A program made the position numbers and the translations under genes. A DNA stretch of 64,000 nucleotides. Origin: Paenibacillus sp. FSL R5-0623 (GTDB lineage Bacteria; Bacillota; Bacilli; Paenibacillales; Paenibacillaceae). The DNA is taken from NCBI RefSeq assembly GCF_037974265.1, contig NZ_CP150233.1, positions 5,146,001-5,210,000 of the forward strand, in the 5' to 3' direction. Positions within the stretch are counted from its first letter, which is position 1. The number at the start of each line of letters is the position of its first letter. The notes below the pieces were generated by a model. The model had not been told where the DNA came from. It did no database searches and was given only the letters and a program-made list of their open reading frames with translations. This document shows, piece after piece, positions 1 to 7,655 of this stretch.

Positions 1-465
1 GTTATGGTCAGCCATATGCCATAATCCCCAACGTACCGTAGCTTGCTTTTCGTTCTTATGTCCAAAAGTAACTACTCGATCCAGATCAGAGTCTACTATG
101 TGTGTGCATGTTTCATTCAGAAGTGCTAGTACACCATCATATTGAAAGATAAGTGTGTCTCGTGACACACCTTGAACCAGCGGAAGTCTATTATTTTCAT
201 CGATCATGGGACCATATTGCTCTATTAATGGCTGAGGAAGGACAGCTCCCTTTATTCTATAAACCCAATTGAAATCAACGAACGTAATATGTCGTATTAA
301 TTGAGCCGTACTATTAAACTGGTTCTTTTCCCCTTTATAATCTACCTCTTCTTGCGACATACCTTCTGTAATTGATTTAAGTCTTTGGCTATTTTCTGTT
401 ACAGTAGAAAATAACATCCCTACAACTGGTGACATGTTGGCTTCACCTTGTAGATCGTAAATCAT
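1..465 (-). CDS. DinB-family protein, 3' end cut by window edge
   Basis: This is an open frame of 155 codons that runs off the left edge without a stop. The translation begins MIYDLQGEANMSP and contains LIRHITFVDFNWVYRI and, close to the edge, LWHMADHN. The histidines in these two stretches fit the metal-binding histidines of DinB/YfiT-like four-helix proteins, which are often thiol-dependent enzymes in Bacillales. Two start codons are possible, at 471 and 465. The AGGAGGG box (472-478) touches the first but sits 6 nt from the second, so 465 is chosen. It is the last gene of a minus-strand series. The family assignment is good, but the substrate is unknown. Confidence 0.8.
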   Translation of the reverse strand, partial: MIYDLQGEANMSPVVGMLFSTVTENSQRLKSITEGMSQEEVDYKGEKNQFNSTAQLIRHITFVDFNWVYRIKGAVLPQPLIEQYGPMIDENNRLPLVQGVSRDTLIFQYDGVLALLNETCTHIVDSDLDRVVTFGHKNEKQATVRWGLWHMADHN

Positions 466-480
466 AGTCATCCCTCCTCT

Positions 481-630
481 TTACCCTCGTTCTTTCAACA
501 GGTCCTTAATTTCCCTTAACTCTGATAATATTTCTTTGGTGTGCTGGCTATTTTTTGAGTTATCTATTCCAACTTTCACAACATAAATACCGAGGAACAG
601 ATACACTACCAACATAATGATCATTCCCAT
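481..630 (-). CDS. small single-pass membrane protein, 49 aa
   Basis: This is a short ORF with a good ribosome binding site (AAGGAG, 8 nt before the ATG at 630). An alternative ATG at 636 lies too close to that site. The peptide starts with a hydrophobic helix (about residues 2-19, IIMLVVYLFLGIYVV). A charged tail rich in K, E and R follows and could form a short amphipathic or coiled helix (ILSELREIKDLLKERG). It ends 15 nt before the DinB-like gene, so the two are probably co-transcribed. Short proteins of this shape are common in Bacillales and are mostly unnamed. No function is proposed. Confidence 0.65.
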   Translation of the reverse strand: MGMIIMLVVYLFLGIYVVKVGIDNSKNSQHTKEILSELREIKDLLKERG

Positions 631-664
631 GTACATCTCTCCTTTCCAAAGTAGCAGCACCTTG

Positions 665-1414
665 CTATGAACGTTTACTGCCGTCTATATCCTCTCTCTC
701 CAACTGATTTCCATGGAATGCCTTCAAAAGAAAAGCCCGATCCGGAACGTTCAACCGTTCATACGATTTCAGATACTCCCTGTTGTCATATGGAACGCCA
801 ATGAATTTAACGTCCACTTTGCCCTCTTGGAGATCCACAATGCCATATCTAGCTATGGCAAGATCGTTACAGCCTAGAGCGCCCGGATTCATATATACTC
901 TTTGATCTGTCCTATAATAATGAAGAATATGATAATGACCAAAACAAACCAAATCATGGGCCGTCCCCTGATATCTTGCATCCAATTTGGTCCTGGATGG
1001 TTCTTTATCGATGACATCCAACTTGTCGTTGTTCATATGATAGTGAGTCAAAAGGAACCGATGTCCTTCTACCTCTTTTTCAACGAATTTCGGTAGAGCT
1101 TGAATTTTCTTGATCGATTCTGCACTCAAATGCCGACCAATCCATTCGTGATGCTCGGCCATGCCTTTGTGCCCTTCTAATGGACCCTTATTTTGAAGCA
1201 AACTCAATACGGCCTCTTCGTGATTCCCTGAAATTGCTATCATATTTTTGCGGCTGTACAACATCTCGATCACTTCATTGGAGTAAGGGCCAATACCGAT
1301 CATATCCCCCAAGCAAAATGTATGCTCAATGTCTTCTCTGGAATCGATATCAGCCAATACCGCTTGCAGCGCAGGAAAATTCCCATGAATATCGGTTAAG
1401 ATGGCAACCTTCAT
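665..1414 (-). CDS. calcineurin-like metallophosphoesterase
   Basis: The 249-residue protein has the metallophosphatase signature in order: D-x-H at residues 8-10 (TDIHGN), GD at 36-37 (LGDMIG), GNHE at 62-65 and two later histidine blocks (LLTHYH and FGHYHI). These provide the two-metal centre. It resembles the YfcE/Ap4A-hydrolase-like branch, so a cytoplasmic phosphodiesterase or nucleotidase is likely, but the substrate cannot be read from the sequence. The start is supported by GAGGAGG, 7 nt upstream. The ATG overlaps the stop of the preceding GNAT gene (ATGA), which implies translational coupling of the two. Confidence 0.88.
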   Translation of the reverse strand: MKVAILTDIHGNFPALQAVLADIDSREDIEHTFCLGDMIGIGPYSNEVIEMLYSRKNMIAISGNHEEAVLSLLQNKGPLEGHKGMAEHHEWIGRHLSAESIKKIQALPKFVEKEVEGHRFLLTHYHMNNDKLDVIDKEPSRTKLDARYQGTAHDLVCFGHYHILHYYRTDQRVYMNPGALGCNDLAIARYGIVDLQEGKVDVKFIGVPYDNREYLKSYERLNVPDRAFLLKAFHGNQLEREDIDGSKRS

Positions 1415-2355
1415 TGTGATTCCTCCTCAGGAATATACATTGTCTGAATCTCCTGCACACCCGGAATAAAGCCCAGATTCAGATACACGGACTCCGCATC
1501 ATTTCCTTGCATCACATACAATCGTAGAACGGGATACTTACCTTTAAGTTCATTTAATGCTCTCTGTAACATCAGTGTAGCAAGCCCTCTTCCTCTATAT
1601 GCCGGACGAACACCTATGCTATACACAGCAGCCTGATTATCTTGCAAGCACAAGCGACAATTTGCAATAAGCTGTCCCGTTTCCTTGTCGTATACTAGCG
1701 TGGACGCTTGGGTCAGAATGTCATTGGTATAATTAGGGTCATCGCTTGGTATAAAATCTGCAAGCGTGGTATGTTTTCTTCGTGTAGCTTCAAGACTTCC
1801 TGCAAAACTCTCCAGGTCACATTGAGCAATCTCATCTTCATTCACATATGTTCTAGTGCCGGTTTCACTTTCAATAATCTCTGGACTCTTCACGGTTACC
1901 CTGCTGTCCCATTCGATTTCAAAATGATCTGTAGGCCGCTGCATCCAGCGACATCTGAACTCCACTGGCCAGAATCCAGCTCTTGCGTATAGATCAACTT
2001 GGTCTGGAAGAGTCTCAAAGGTCAGAATGCGTTTCGTGCGATCCGACCACTGTAATAATTTATGCTTCAGAAGCTTCAACACATCAAAGCACTGCTGGAA
2101 TGGAGGGATAAAAAACAAATGATACATCCGGTTAGGCTCCATTCTCACGCCACCTATTTTGCTTTCCCCCTTGTAAATCCAGTAGGCACTGATCTTGGAA
2201 GAACTGAACTCTTCTTCCCTGAAAAATCCGACATAACGCATATCATAATAAACCGTGCAATATAATCCCCATTCGGCAAAATCAGCTCTGCGAATCGAAT
2301 ATTCATCCGACAGATCATATTGAAGTATATCTATGGACCATTCTGTTAAACTCAT
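1411..2355 (-). CDS. GNAT-family N-acetyltransferase, 314 aa
   Basis: The C-terminal half has a GNAT acetyl-CoA fold. Motif A reads SIGVRPAYRGRGLATLML (R-x-x-G-x-G/A), followed by LRLYVMQGNDAESVYLNLGF, the typical helix-strand end. The N-terminal 150 residues are not typical and may be a degenerate second GNAT domain. A longer reading frame opens at 2397, but GAGGAGG lies 8 nt before the ATG at 2355, so the shorter form is preferred. The acceptor substrate is unknown. The stop overlaps the start of the metallophosphoesterase gene by 4 nt. Confidence 0.85.
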   Translation of the reverse strand: MSLTEWSIDILQYDLSDEYSIRRADFAEWGLYCTVYYDMRYVGFFREEEFSSSKISAYWIYKGESKIGGVRMEPNRMYHLFFIPPFQQCFDVLKLLKHKLLQWSDRTKRILTFETLPDQVDLYARAGFWPVEFRCRWMQRPTDHFEIEWDSRVTVKSPEIIESETGTRTYVNEDEIAQCDLESFAGSLEATRRKHTTLADFIPSDDPNYTNDILTQASTLVYDKETGQLIANCRLCLQDNQAAVYSIGVRPAYRGRGLATLMLQRALNELKGKYPVLRLYVMQGNDAESVYLNLGFIPGVQEIQTMYIPEEESQ

Positions 2356-2393
2356 ACGTAATTCCTCCTCAATTCTAATTAAACGGTAAACAA

Positions 2394-2474
2394 TCAAATC
2401 ATTTTTCTATACGCCACCCCGTGAACATGAATTAACACATGCTGTGTCTCCATACGTTCGAAGAAATCCAACAT
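2394..2474 (-). pseudogene. possible gene remnant or 26-aa ORF
   Basis: The gap between the DUF1361 gene and the GNAT gene contains a coherent 26-codon frame, with a few more open codons upstream of its ATG. It reads like the C-terminus of a normal protein (KDMLDFFERMETQHVLIHV, then GVAYRKMI and a stop). There is no convincing ribosome binding site, and a stop codon closes the frame about 25 nt before the ATG. It may be the tail of a deleted gene, a short peptide or chance. The parent family was not recognised. Confidence 0.25.
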
Positions 2475-2506
2475 GTCCTTCAGACCCTTATCCTTTCAAA
2501 TGGAGA

Positions 2507-3208
2507 TTAGTTGCCCGACCTTGCGGTTAGCAAAGATACGATAACGTAGCCAAAAAGTTGAACCGTAAATACAATGGCGACAAACTCAACCATTATACTG
2601 TTCGCTGCATTAAAATCATTCACAAGATCCACAAAGATCTTCCCGGGCCGGGATAATACATCCCACGAATTCCAACGATTAAATCTCCCAATGTAGACCC
2701 CTATACTGCTCAATAGCAAAATAACACCGACAACCATCATGCTAATGTACTTATTTACTAATTTGTTTAACATGCCGTGGATTTGAATGATCGAACAAGT
2801 CGAGAGCAGCAATCCGATGATCGCTACGGCAAACGTCAGGGTGAGTCCATACCAAAAATCAATATTAACCCAAAATCTAACCTCCCCTTGAGCATCAAAA
2901 TATCTGAATGAATGCAGAATCTCCGTAAAAAGGTAGGCCGCATTGGGCAGAAAAAAGAGCCATACTCCACATATCAGCCCCATACATATCATGCTCGTTG
3001 TGGTTAATTTCTTATTGAATATGTATCTAATGCAGGATGAGATGATGAATGGTACCCATGCCAGGAACATATCCCAACTTAAAAATCGATACATATTTGT
3101 ATCTGTTTGGGCACGTAAATACATCACAACACCTAGACAACAACAAGTAGCCACGAGCAAGGTAACGATGAGTCGGAGATCTTGAACTGGATGTTTGTTA
3201 TCTTTCAT
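2507..3208 (-). CDS. DUF1361 membrane protein
   Basis: The 233-residue protein is very hydrophobic, with about six to seven predicted membrane helices (around residues 11-29, 45-62, 72-95, 113-138, 153-175 and 205-228). The stretch YRFLSWDMFLAWVPFIIS near residues 40-58 and the later VWLFFLPNAAYLFTEILH match the conserved pattern of DUF1361 proteins, whose function is unknown. The ribosome binding site is weak (purine-rich AAGGAAG, rather far upstream), so the exact start is less certain than for the neighbours. Confidence 0.8.
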   Translation of the reverse strand: MKDNKHPVQDLRLIVTLLVATCCCLGVVMYLRAQTDTNMYRFLSWDMFLAWVPFIISSCIRYIFNKKLTTTSMICMGLICGVWLFFLPNAAYLFTEILHSFRYFDAQGEVRFWVNIDFWYGLTLTFAVAIIGLLLSTCSIIQIHGMLNKLVNKYISMMVVGVILLLSSIGVYIGRFNRWNSWDVLSRPGKIFVDLVNDFNAANSIMVEFVAIVFTVQLFGYVIVSLLTARSGN

Positions 3209-3249
3209 TTCTTTGCTTCTACTTCCTTTTCCTTGATGAATGTTATAAG

Positions 3250-3678
3250 TTATAGATACTTTTTAAATGCCTTGCTGGATTCTCCGTCGTACCCCAATTT
3301 CGTATAAAAGTGATGTGCTTCATGTCTGGATGATCCGCTCGTAAGAAACACCTTCATACAATTTTTCTGTACACATATGTCTTCCACATATTTCATCAAT
3401 TCAGAACCATATCCCTTGCTCTGCACATGTTCCGTAATAATAACCCGCTCAACTACACCCAATGGTCTATTTTCCACCAAAGCATCCAGACAAATATGTA
3501 AATGAGCCGTGCCGATCACCTGATCACCTATTTCATACACAAACAAAAAACTGTTTGGGTTGTTCCGAACTTCTTCAATGCGCTCTGCCAGTACCTTCGT
3601 GTTTAAGTTGTTCGGCAATAATTCTGTATATAACCTTTCGATAACCGCTGCATCTCTAGCTTCTGCCTCTCTTATCAT
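3250..3678 (-). CDS. GNAT-family N-acetyltransferase, 142 aa
   Basis: This is a single-domain GNAT enzyme. The acetyl-CoA loop is QSKGYGSELMKYVEDI at about residues 90-105, preceded by the strand VVERVIITEH and followed by KVFLTSGSSRHEAHHFYTKL, a typical motif B. The ATG at 3678 has GGAGGGG about 8 nt upstream. The frame could also open at a TTG immediately before it. The gene sits 14 nt from the next GNAT gene and may be co-transcribed with it. The acceptor is unknown. Confidence 0.87.
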   Translation of the reverse strand: MIREAEARDAAVIERLYTELLPNNLNTKVLAERIEEVRNNPNSFLFVYEIGDQVIGTAHLHICLDALVENRPLGVVERVIITEHVQSKGYGSELMKYVEDICVQKNCMKVFLTSGSSRHEAHHFYTKLGYDGESSKAFKKYL

Positions 3679-3695
3679 CAAGCTTCCCCTCCCTG

Positions 3696-4151
3696 TTACC
3701 TCACTTGATAATTTAAAATGATATCACCGTTGTCTTCAAACTCTCCCGTTTCTTGAAACCCGATACGCTTATACAGCGCATTTGCCGCAATGTTATGTGG
3801 AACATGGGATACCCTGATTTGCTGGCAGTCACTCCTCTCTTGCAACATACGAACCACTTCTTGAATGGCAAGTTTGCCGTAACCCTTCCTCTGGTACTTC
3901 TCATCAATCATGAAGCGCAGAATCCAGTAATACCCGTCATTGTAGATCTCGTTATCAAATAAAATAAAACCGACCATCTGATCCTCTGCCAAAATGCCGT
4001 ATGGTTTGGACGTAATCTCCTTCGTCGCATGGATCAATGAATCAGCATTGCTTGCGACCAAATCCAGCTGATCTTCCCGTGGTTTAAGGTGGATGCACTC
4101 AAGTTCATTTTCTTTGGTTATAGGTTGTAGGCTTACTTTTTTCACATCCAC
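3696..4151 (-). CDS. GNAT-family N-acetyltransferase, polyamine-acetyltransferase-like
   Basis: This 151-residue GNAT protein has motif A as FMIDEKYQRKGYGKLAI, with IRVSHVPHNIAANALYKRIGF after it. The overall layout resembles the BltD/PaiA/SpeG-like group, which acetylates polyamines or related amines. That is a family resemblance, not proof of substrate. Translation most likely starts at a GTG (4151), 8 nt after GGAG. It lies between two other GNAT genes with gaps of 14 and 26 nt, suggesting one transcript. Confidence 0.86.
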   Translation of the reverse strand: MDVKKVSLQPITKENELECIHLKPREDQLDLVASNADSLIHATKEITSKPYGILAEDQMVGFILFDNEIYNDGYYWILRFMIDEKYQRKGYGKLAIQEVVRMLQERSDCQQIRVSHVPHNIAANALYKRIGFQETGEFEDNGDIILNYQVR

Positions 4152-4177
4152 AATCCTCTCTCCTTACAGCTTACTTA

Positions 4178-4588
4178 CTAAATTTTCTTGATCAATATAA
4201 TCTCCAAAGGTTGTGTATCCAGCAACAGAGCCCCTGCATCAACATACCCCAACTTTCGATAGAAATGTTGGGCATGTTCGTCTGATTGCGTTGAAGTCAT
4301 CACCGTATCAAAGCCTTGTTGCTTCATTAGATTTTCCCAGTGATGTACCACTTTTTTGCCATATCCGCCGTTTCGATAGGGTTCATCAATCCAGATCATA
4401 TTCATGAAGGGAAGGTTGTCCCAAAAGTAACCGTACCTCATCCATCCAACTCTTGATCCCTCGTCCTCGTCCCATAGGATGAATATTTCTTTCTCACTAA
4501 TCTTCGTTTTCACAAGTGGCTGATGGATATGCCGATCTCTTTCAATGATATAGTCGTAGTCAGCTTCCGTTGCATACTCAATCTTCAT
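4178..4588 (-). CDS. GNAT-family N-acetyltransferase, 136 aa
   Basis: This is a compact GNAT domain. The acetyl-CoA loop is IDEPYRNGGYGKKVVHHW, and the motif after it is TVMTSTQSDEHAQHFYRKL, where the tyrosine is the usual general acid position. The frame opens further upstream (4606), but GGGAG is spaced 8 nt before the ATG at 4588, which is taken as the start. It is the first gene of a run of three adjacent GNAT genes. Confidence 0.87.
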   Translation of the reverse strand: MKIEYATEADYDYIIERDRHIHQPLVKTKISEKEIFILWDEDEGSRVGWMRYGYFWDNLPFMNMIWIDEPYRNGGYGKKVVHHWENLMKQQGFDTVMTSTQSDEHAQHFYRKLGYVDAGALLLDTQPLEIILIKKI

Positions 4589-4673
4589 TTGTATTACTCC
4601 CTTCATTAACTACGTCCATCATAACCCAAAATGTGGTAGTTGCGAACAGTTCTTTCCTCTTTTTCTCCCATGC

Positions 4674-4697
4674 CAAAAAACCACGGTTTCCCGTGGC
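4674..4697 (-). terminator. intrinsic terminator of the amidohydrolase gene
   Basis: On the minus strand the hairpin CCACGG-GAAA-CCGTGG is followed directly by TTTTTT. It lies 20 nt beyond the amidohydrolase stop codon. Confidence 0.8.
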
Positions 4698-4716
4698 TGC
4701 ACCCGCTCTATTTTCC

Positions 4717-5946
4717 TCAATCCGCTGTTGATCCGCTGACCAATTGCCCCTTGTACCATACGGCCTGCCGCGCAGATCGCCGCGCAACAGCTTCCGCCGA
4801 ACAACTCGCATGCACCAATACAAAACTCGCGGTGTCGCCTACCTTCGGCCAGACTTGTTCCCCTTGTGAATCCAGCGGTGTAATCCCGCCTGTTACCCAT
4901 GCCAAAGATTGAGACAAGGACAGTTCGTCGCTATATCCGTACAGTTCTGCGAATCGTCCCGCTTTCTCAAGCAGATCCCCATTGCCAAAAGGAGACCAAT
5001 GATCTGTCAGGCTGTCTGTGGCCAGTTTCACGTCCACGCCCATACGGCGGAGCATGGGAAGAGGCATCATCATTCTGCCAATGGGCACCGTGGAAGCAAT
5101 GCTCATTCCGAGCGAGGCCATTCGCTGCGCCATATCTTCTGCTTCCTGCTGCTCTGCGTGGGCGAACCAGAACGCATGACTTACCGTAACTTTACCCTGA
5201 AGCCCTGCTGCTTCGGTCAGATTTGCGAGTTCCAACAGCGTTTGTTTGCCAGCCTGCCCGCCATCATGCAGATGAATATCGATGCCCGCCTGGTGCTGAA
5301 CAGCCAGTTCAACCATGGCGTTCAGTGATTTCTCGATCTGTTCGTCCACCGTATGGGGATCAAGTCCGCCCACATGTGTTGCCCCTTCCTTCATCGCTTG
5401 GCCCATAAGCTCCACTGAATGGGAGCGAAGAAGTCCATGCTGCGGGAAAGCCACGATCTCGGAAGAGATTTTGCCCGAAAATGATTCAAGAGCCTGCCGC
5501 GTCGCTTCCAGTCTTTTCAAGCCACTGACGGGTTCAATATTGCAATGACTACGTACATCAGTGGAGCCGTACCCCTGGATCAAGGTCAGAATACTTTCCG
5601 CTTGACGCTGGGCATCTGGTAGCAGTTTGGGCAACAGAACCTTCTCTTCTTCAATACGTTCGAAAATACTGGAGATACGCTTAACGGCTGTCCACGGCCC
5701 ATCGTAGTAGGTTTTATCCAGATGAATATGTGCCTCCTCGAACGAAGGCAGCAGCAGAAGTCCCTTTCCATCTACTTGTGGTAGATCGCTAGACAGCGGG
5801 TTGTTTCCTTCCACAATCTCCGCGATCACTCCATCTTTAATCCGCAGATGAGCGGGGCTTGTCCGTGTCCCCGTCACCTGTTGCCCTTCCCAAATATAAC
5901 TCCGCTCCACAGTCACGTTTGTTAACCAATAAGCCTGCTTCATCAT
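4717..5946 (-). CDS. amidohydrolase, cytosine-deaminase-like
   Basis: The 409-residue protein belongs to the amidohydrolase TIM-barrel superfamily. Visible metal and active-site elements are EAHIHLDKTYY at about residues 72-82 (in place of the usual HxH), DIHLHDGG at about 223, VSHAFWF at about 254 and ATDSLTDHWSPFGNGDLLE at about 310. The last resembles the D-N-x-x-D-P/F block of cytosine deaminase. It probably hydrolyses a cyclic amide or aminated heterocycle, and true cytosine deaminase activity is possible but not shown. The ATG doublet has GAGGG 5 to 8 nt upstream. It appears monocistronic, with its own terminator. Confidence 0.82.
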   Translation of the reverse strand: MMKQAYWLTNVTVERSYIWEGQQVTGTRTSPAHLRIKDGVIAEIVEGNNPLSSDLPQVDGKGLLLLPSFEEAHIHLDKTYYDGPWTAVKRISSIFERIEEEKVLLPKLLPDAQRQAESILTLIQGYGSTDVRSHCNIEPVSGLKRLEATRQALESFSGKISSEIVAFPQHGLLRSHSVELMGQAMKEGATHVGGLDPHTVDEQIEKSLNAMVELAVQHQAGIDIHLHDGGQAGKQTLLELANLTEAAGLQGKVTVSHAFWFAHAEQQEAEDMAQRMASLGMSIASTVPIGRMMMPLPMLRRMGVDVKLATDSLTDHWSPFGNGDLLEKAGRFAELYGYSDELSLSQSLAWVTGGITPLDSQGEQVWPKVGDTASFVLVHASCSAEAVARRSARQAVWYKGQLVSGSTAD

Positions 5947-6094
5947 GTCATCCCTCTTTTCTTACCCGGCATTACGTCCCCCGGATACCGATTGATCTAT
6001 GATCCATGGTACCATACGGTTTCACCGGGCAAAAATACGTAAAACGTTGGTGTTCCATATGCGGAACGTTTGCATTACTCTACCTCAATACATG

Positions 6095-6120
6095 CAAAAA
6101 AAAGGCACAATGAAGTGCCT
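6095..6120 (-). terminator. intrinsic terminator downstream of ogt
   Basis: On the minus strand the stem AGGCAC-TTCATT-GTGCCT is followed by an eight-T run. It lies about 45 nt after the ogt stop. Confidence 0.8.
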
Positions 6121-6163
6121 GCCCTGTCCATATCGCCTTAATCTTCTTGGTTCCCCTCTTCCA

Positions 6164-6718
6164 TTAAAAATGGAACCGCGCATGCCCTCCATCGGTCACG
6201 CCTTCAATCTGTTCGATATCCAGCAGTCTGCGCTTCATCTCCAGGCCTCCACGGAACCCGGTCAGCTTACGATTAGCCCCTATAATGCGGTGGCAGGGTA
6301 ACAAAACCGGAATTGGATTGGCCCCATTTGCAGCACCAACCGCTCGCACAGCCGATGGTCTTCCAATCGCAGCAGCTATATCACCATAGGTCCGAATTTC
6401 ACCGTAAGGCACACGCCCTAGCTCTCTCCATACCTCCTGTTGGAAGTTCGTTCCGATCAAGTCCAGTGGGATGGTATCTGTATAAGCCATCGTTTCCCCT
6501 GCAAAATACGACTGCAACCAGTCCATCATACCTGTTTGTTTCAGAGCATGCTCGTTCTCTTCCAGTTCCACGCCAGGTGCAACTTTCTGTATCCAGCCGT
6601 TCCAATCCTCCAATGTTTCGTTGGGCATGACCACTCGGCACAAACCCTGTTCCGTAGCGAGCAGTACCCATGGACGACCGTCCAACTGCATCGTGGTGTA
6701 CATCAACTTTTTTCTCAT
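6164..6718 (-). CDS. ogt: methylated-DNA--protein-cysteine methyltransferase
   Basis: The 184-residue protein is of usual length for Ogt. The alkyl-acceptor motif LLPCHRIIG has its cysteine at residue 142. The helix-turn-helix that inserts into the minor groove is represented by FQQEVWRELGRVPYGE and TYGDIAAAIGRPSAVRAVG. The protein transfers a methyl group from O6-methylguanine to its own cysteine. GAGGGCGG lies 7 nt before the start. The gene is 43 nt downstream of an AlkD-like glycosylase gene on the same strand, so the pair may form a small alkylation-repair unit. No Ada-type regulator is present here. Confidence 0.95.
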   Translation of the reverse strand: MRKKLMYTTMQLDGRPWVLLATEQGLCRVVMPNETLEDWNGWIQKVAPGVELEENEHALKQTGMMDWLQSYFAGETMAYTDTIPLDLIGTNFQQEVWRELGRVPYGEIRTYGDIAAAIGRPSAVRAVGAANGANPIPVLLPCHRIIGANRKLTGFRGGLEMKRRLLDIEQIEGVTDGGHARFHF

Positions 6719-6760
6719 TCGTTTACCGCCCTCTCCCTGGTGGAATGCTTAATGCTAGAA

Positions 6761-7465
6761 CTAGGAGGTAATCTGCTTCTTCACCTTACGTTTCATACTG
6801 CGGATGATCTGCTTGCTCTCTGGATCAACGCGATAAGATTCCGTGATTTTCTGAAGTGCCTTATTATACGTAAAATCGTCCAAGGTATTATGCTTCAGAT
6901 AACGCATAGTCACCTCAGGTTGTTTCACATAGGCCATTGAGATGGCCCAAGCAACCGCCATTTTGACATAATACGCCTCGTGACTAATCTGATCCAATAC
7001 GGTCAGAACCTGATCAATATATCTCTCATTCAGATAAAAATTCAACAGCATTACCACGCCAAACCGAATCTCATATTCCTGATCTGATTTCAGATATGGC
7101 TGTAAGAACGCCCACATGGACTCCGAATGGACCTTCGTATATTTCAGTCCCGCACAGAAGCTATCACACACCGACCAGTTGTCAATCTTCGGTACAAATG
7201 TTTCAATAGCCTTTAACAGTTCGTCCAGATCAGCCTGGACATGTCCAATGACCATTGCTTGCAACATCACTTCTTCAAAATATTCATCCTCTGCCGTTTC
7301 CAGATACGTGCGCCAGTCCCCGGCGGCAAGTTGCTTGGCAATTTTTCGTAAGGCTGGCAACCTTACACCTAGTACATTCGTGATATTGGGAATAAGTGCA
7401 GCCGAGAATTTCTGATACTCCGGCTCAACCATGCTGAGCAATTGTGTTTTGATATCCACTTCCAC
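6761..7465 (-). CDS. DNA alkylation repair protein (AlkD-like)
   Basis: The protein is about 234 residues of alpha-helical HEAT-like repeats, typical of AlkD-type DNA glycosylases, which remove 3- and 7-alkylpurines. Family-like stretches are GVRLPALRKIAKQLAAGDW, the aromatic WSVCDSFC block at about residue 120 (residues lining the DNA-binding groove in AlkD) and YVKMAVAWAISMAYVKQPE. The frame extends upstream to 7534, but GAGGAGG precedes a GTG codon at 7465 by 10 nt. The length then matches the family, so 7465 is preferred. It is adjacent to ogt. Confidence 0.88.
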   Translation of the reverse strand: MEVDIKTQLLSMVEPEYQKFSAALIPNITNVLGVRLPALRKIAKQLAAGDWRTYLETAEDEYFEEVMLQAMVIGHVQADLDELLKAIETFVPKIDNWSVCDSFCAGLKYTKVHSESMWAFLQPYLKSDQEYEIRFGVVMLLNFYLNERYIDQVLTVLDQISHEAYYVKMAVAWAISMAYVKQPEVTMRYLKHNTLDDFTYNKALQKITESYRVDPESKQIIRSMKRKVKKQITS

Positions 7466-7655
7466 TAGCGCATGTCCTCCTCGTCTGTTGCTGTACAACA
7501 AGTATATCCTTGCAGCGGCTGTTTGTAAGCCCATATCGAATGTTTGAGCAAGATTACAATATCATTTTGGGTATTCTCTTTTTTCTCCATTTGTTTAACC
7601 GCCAACCCATTTCGTTTAAAAATATGAAGCTGACCGAATAGAAAGGAGTGTCGAT

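Noticed and set aside
7535..7655. Possible M-box (magnesium) riboswitch upstream of mgtE
   Set aside because: The space is only about 120 nt, and the conserved M-box helices are not visible.
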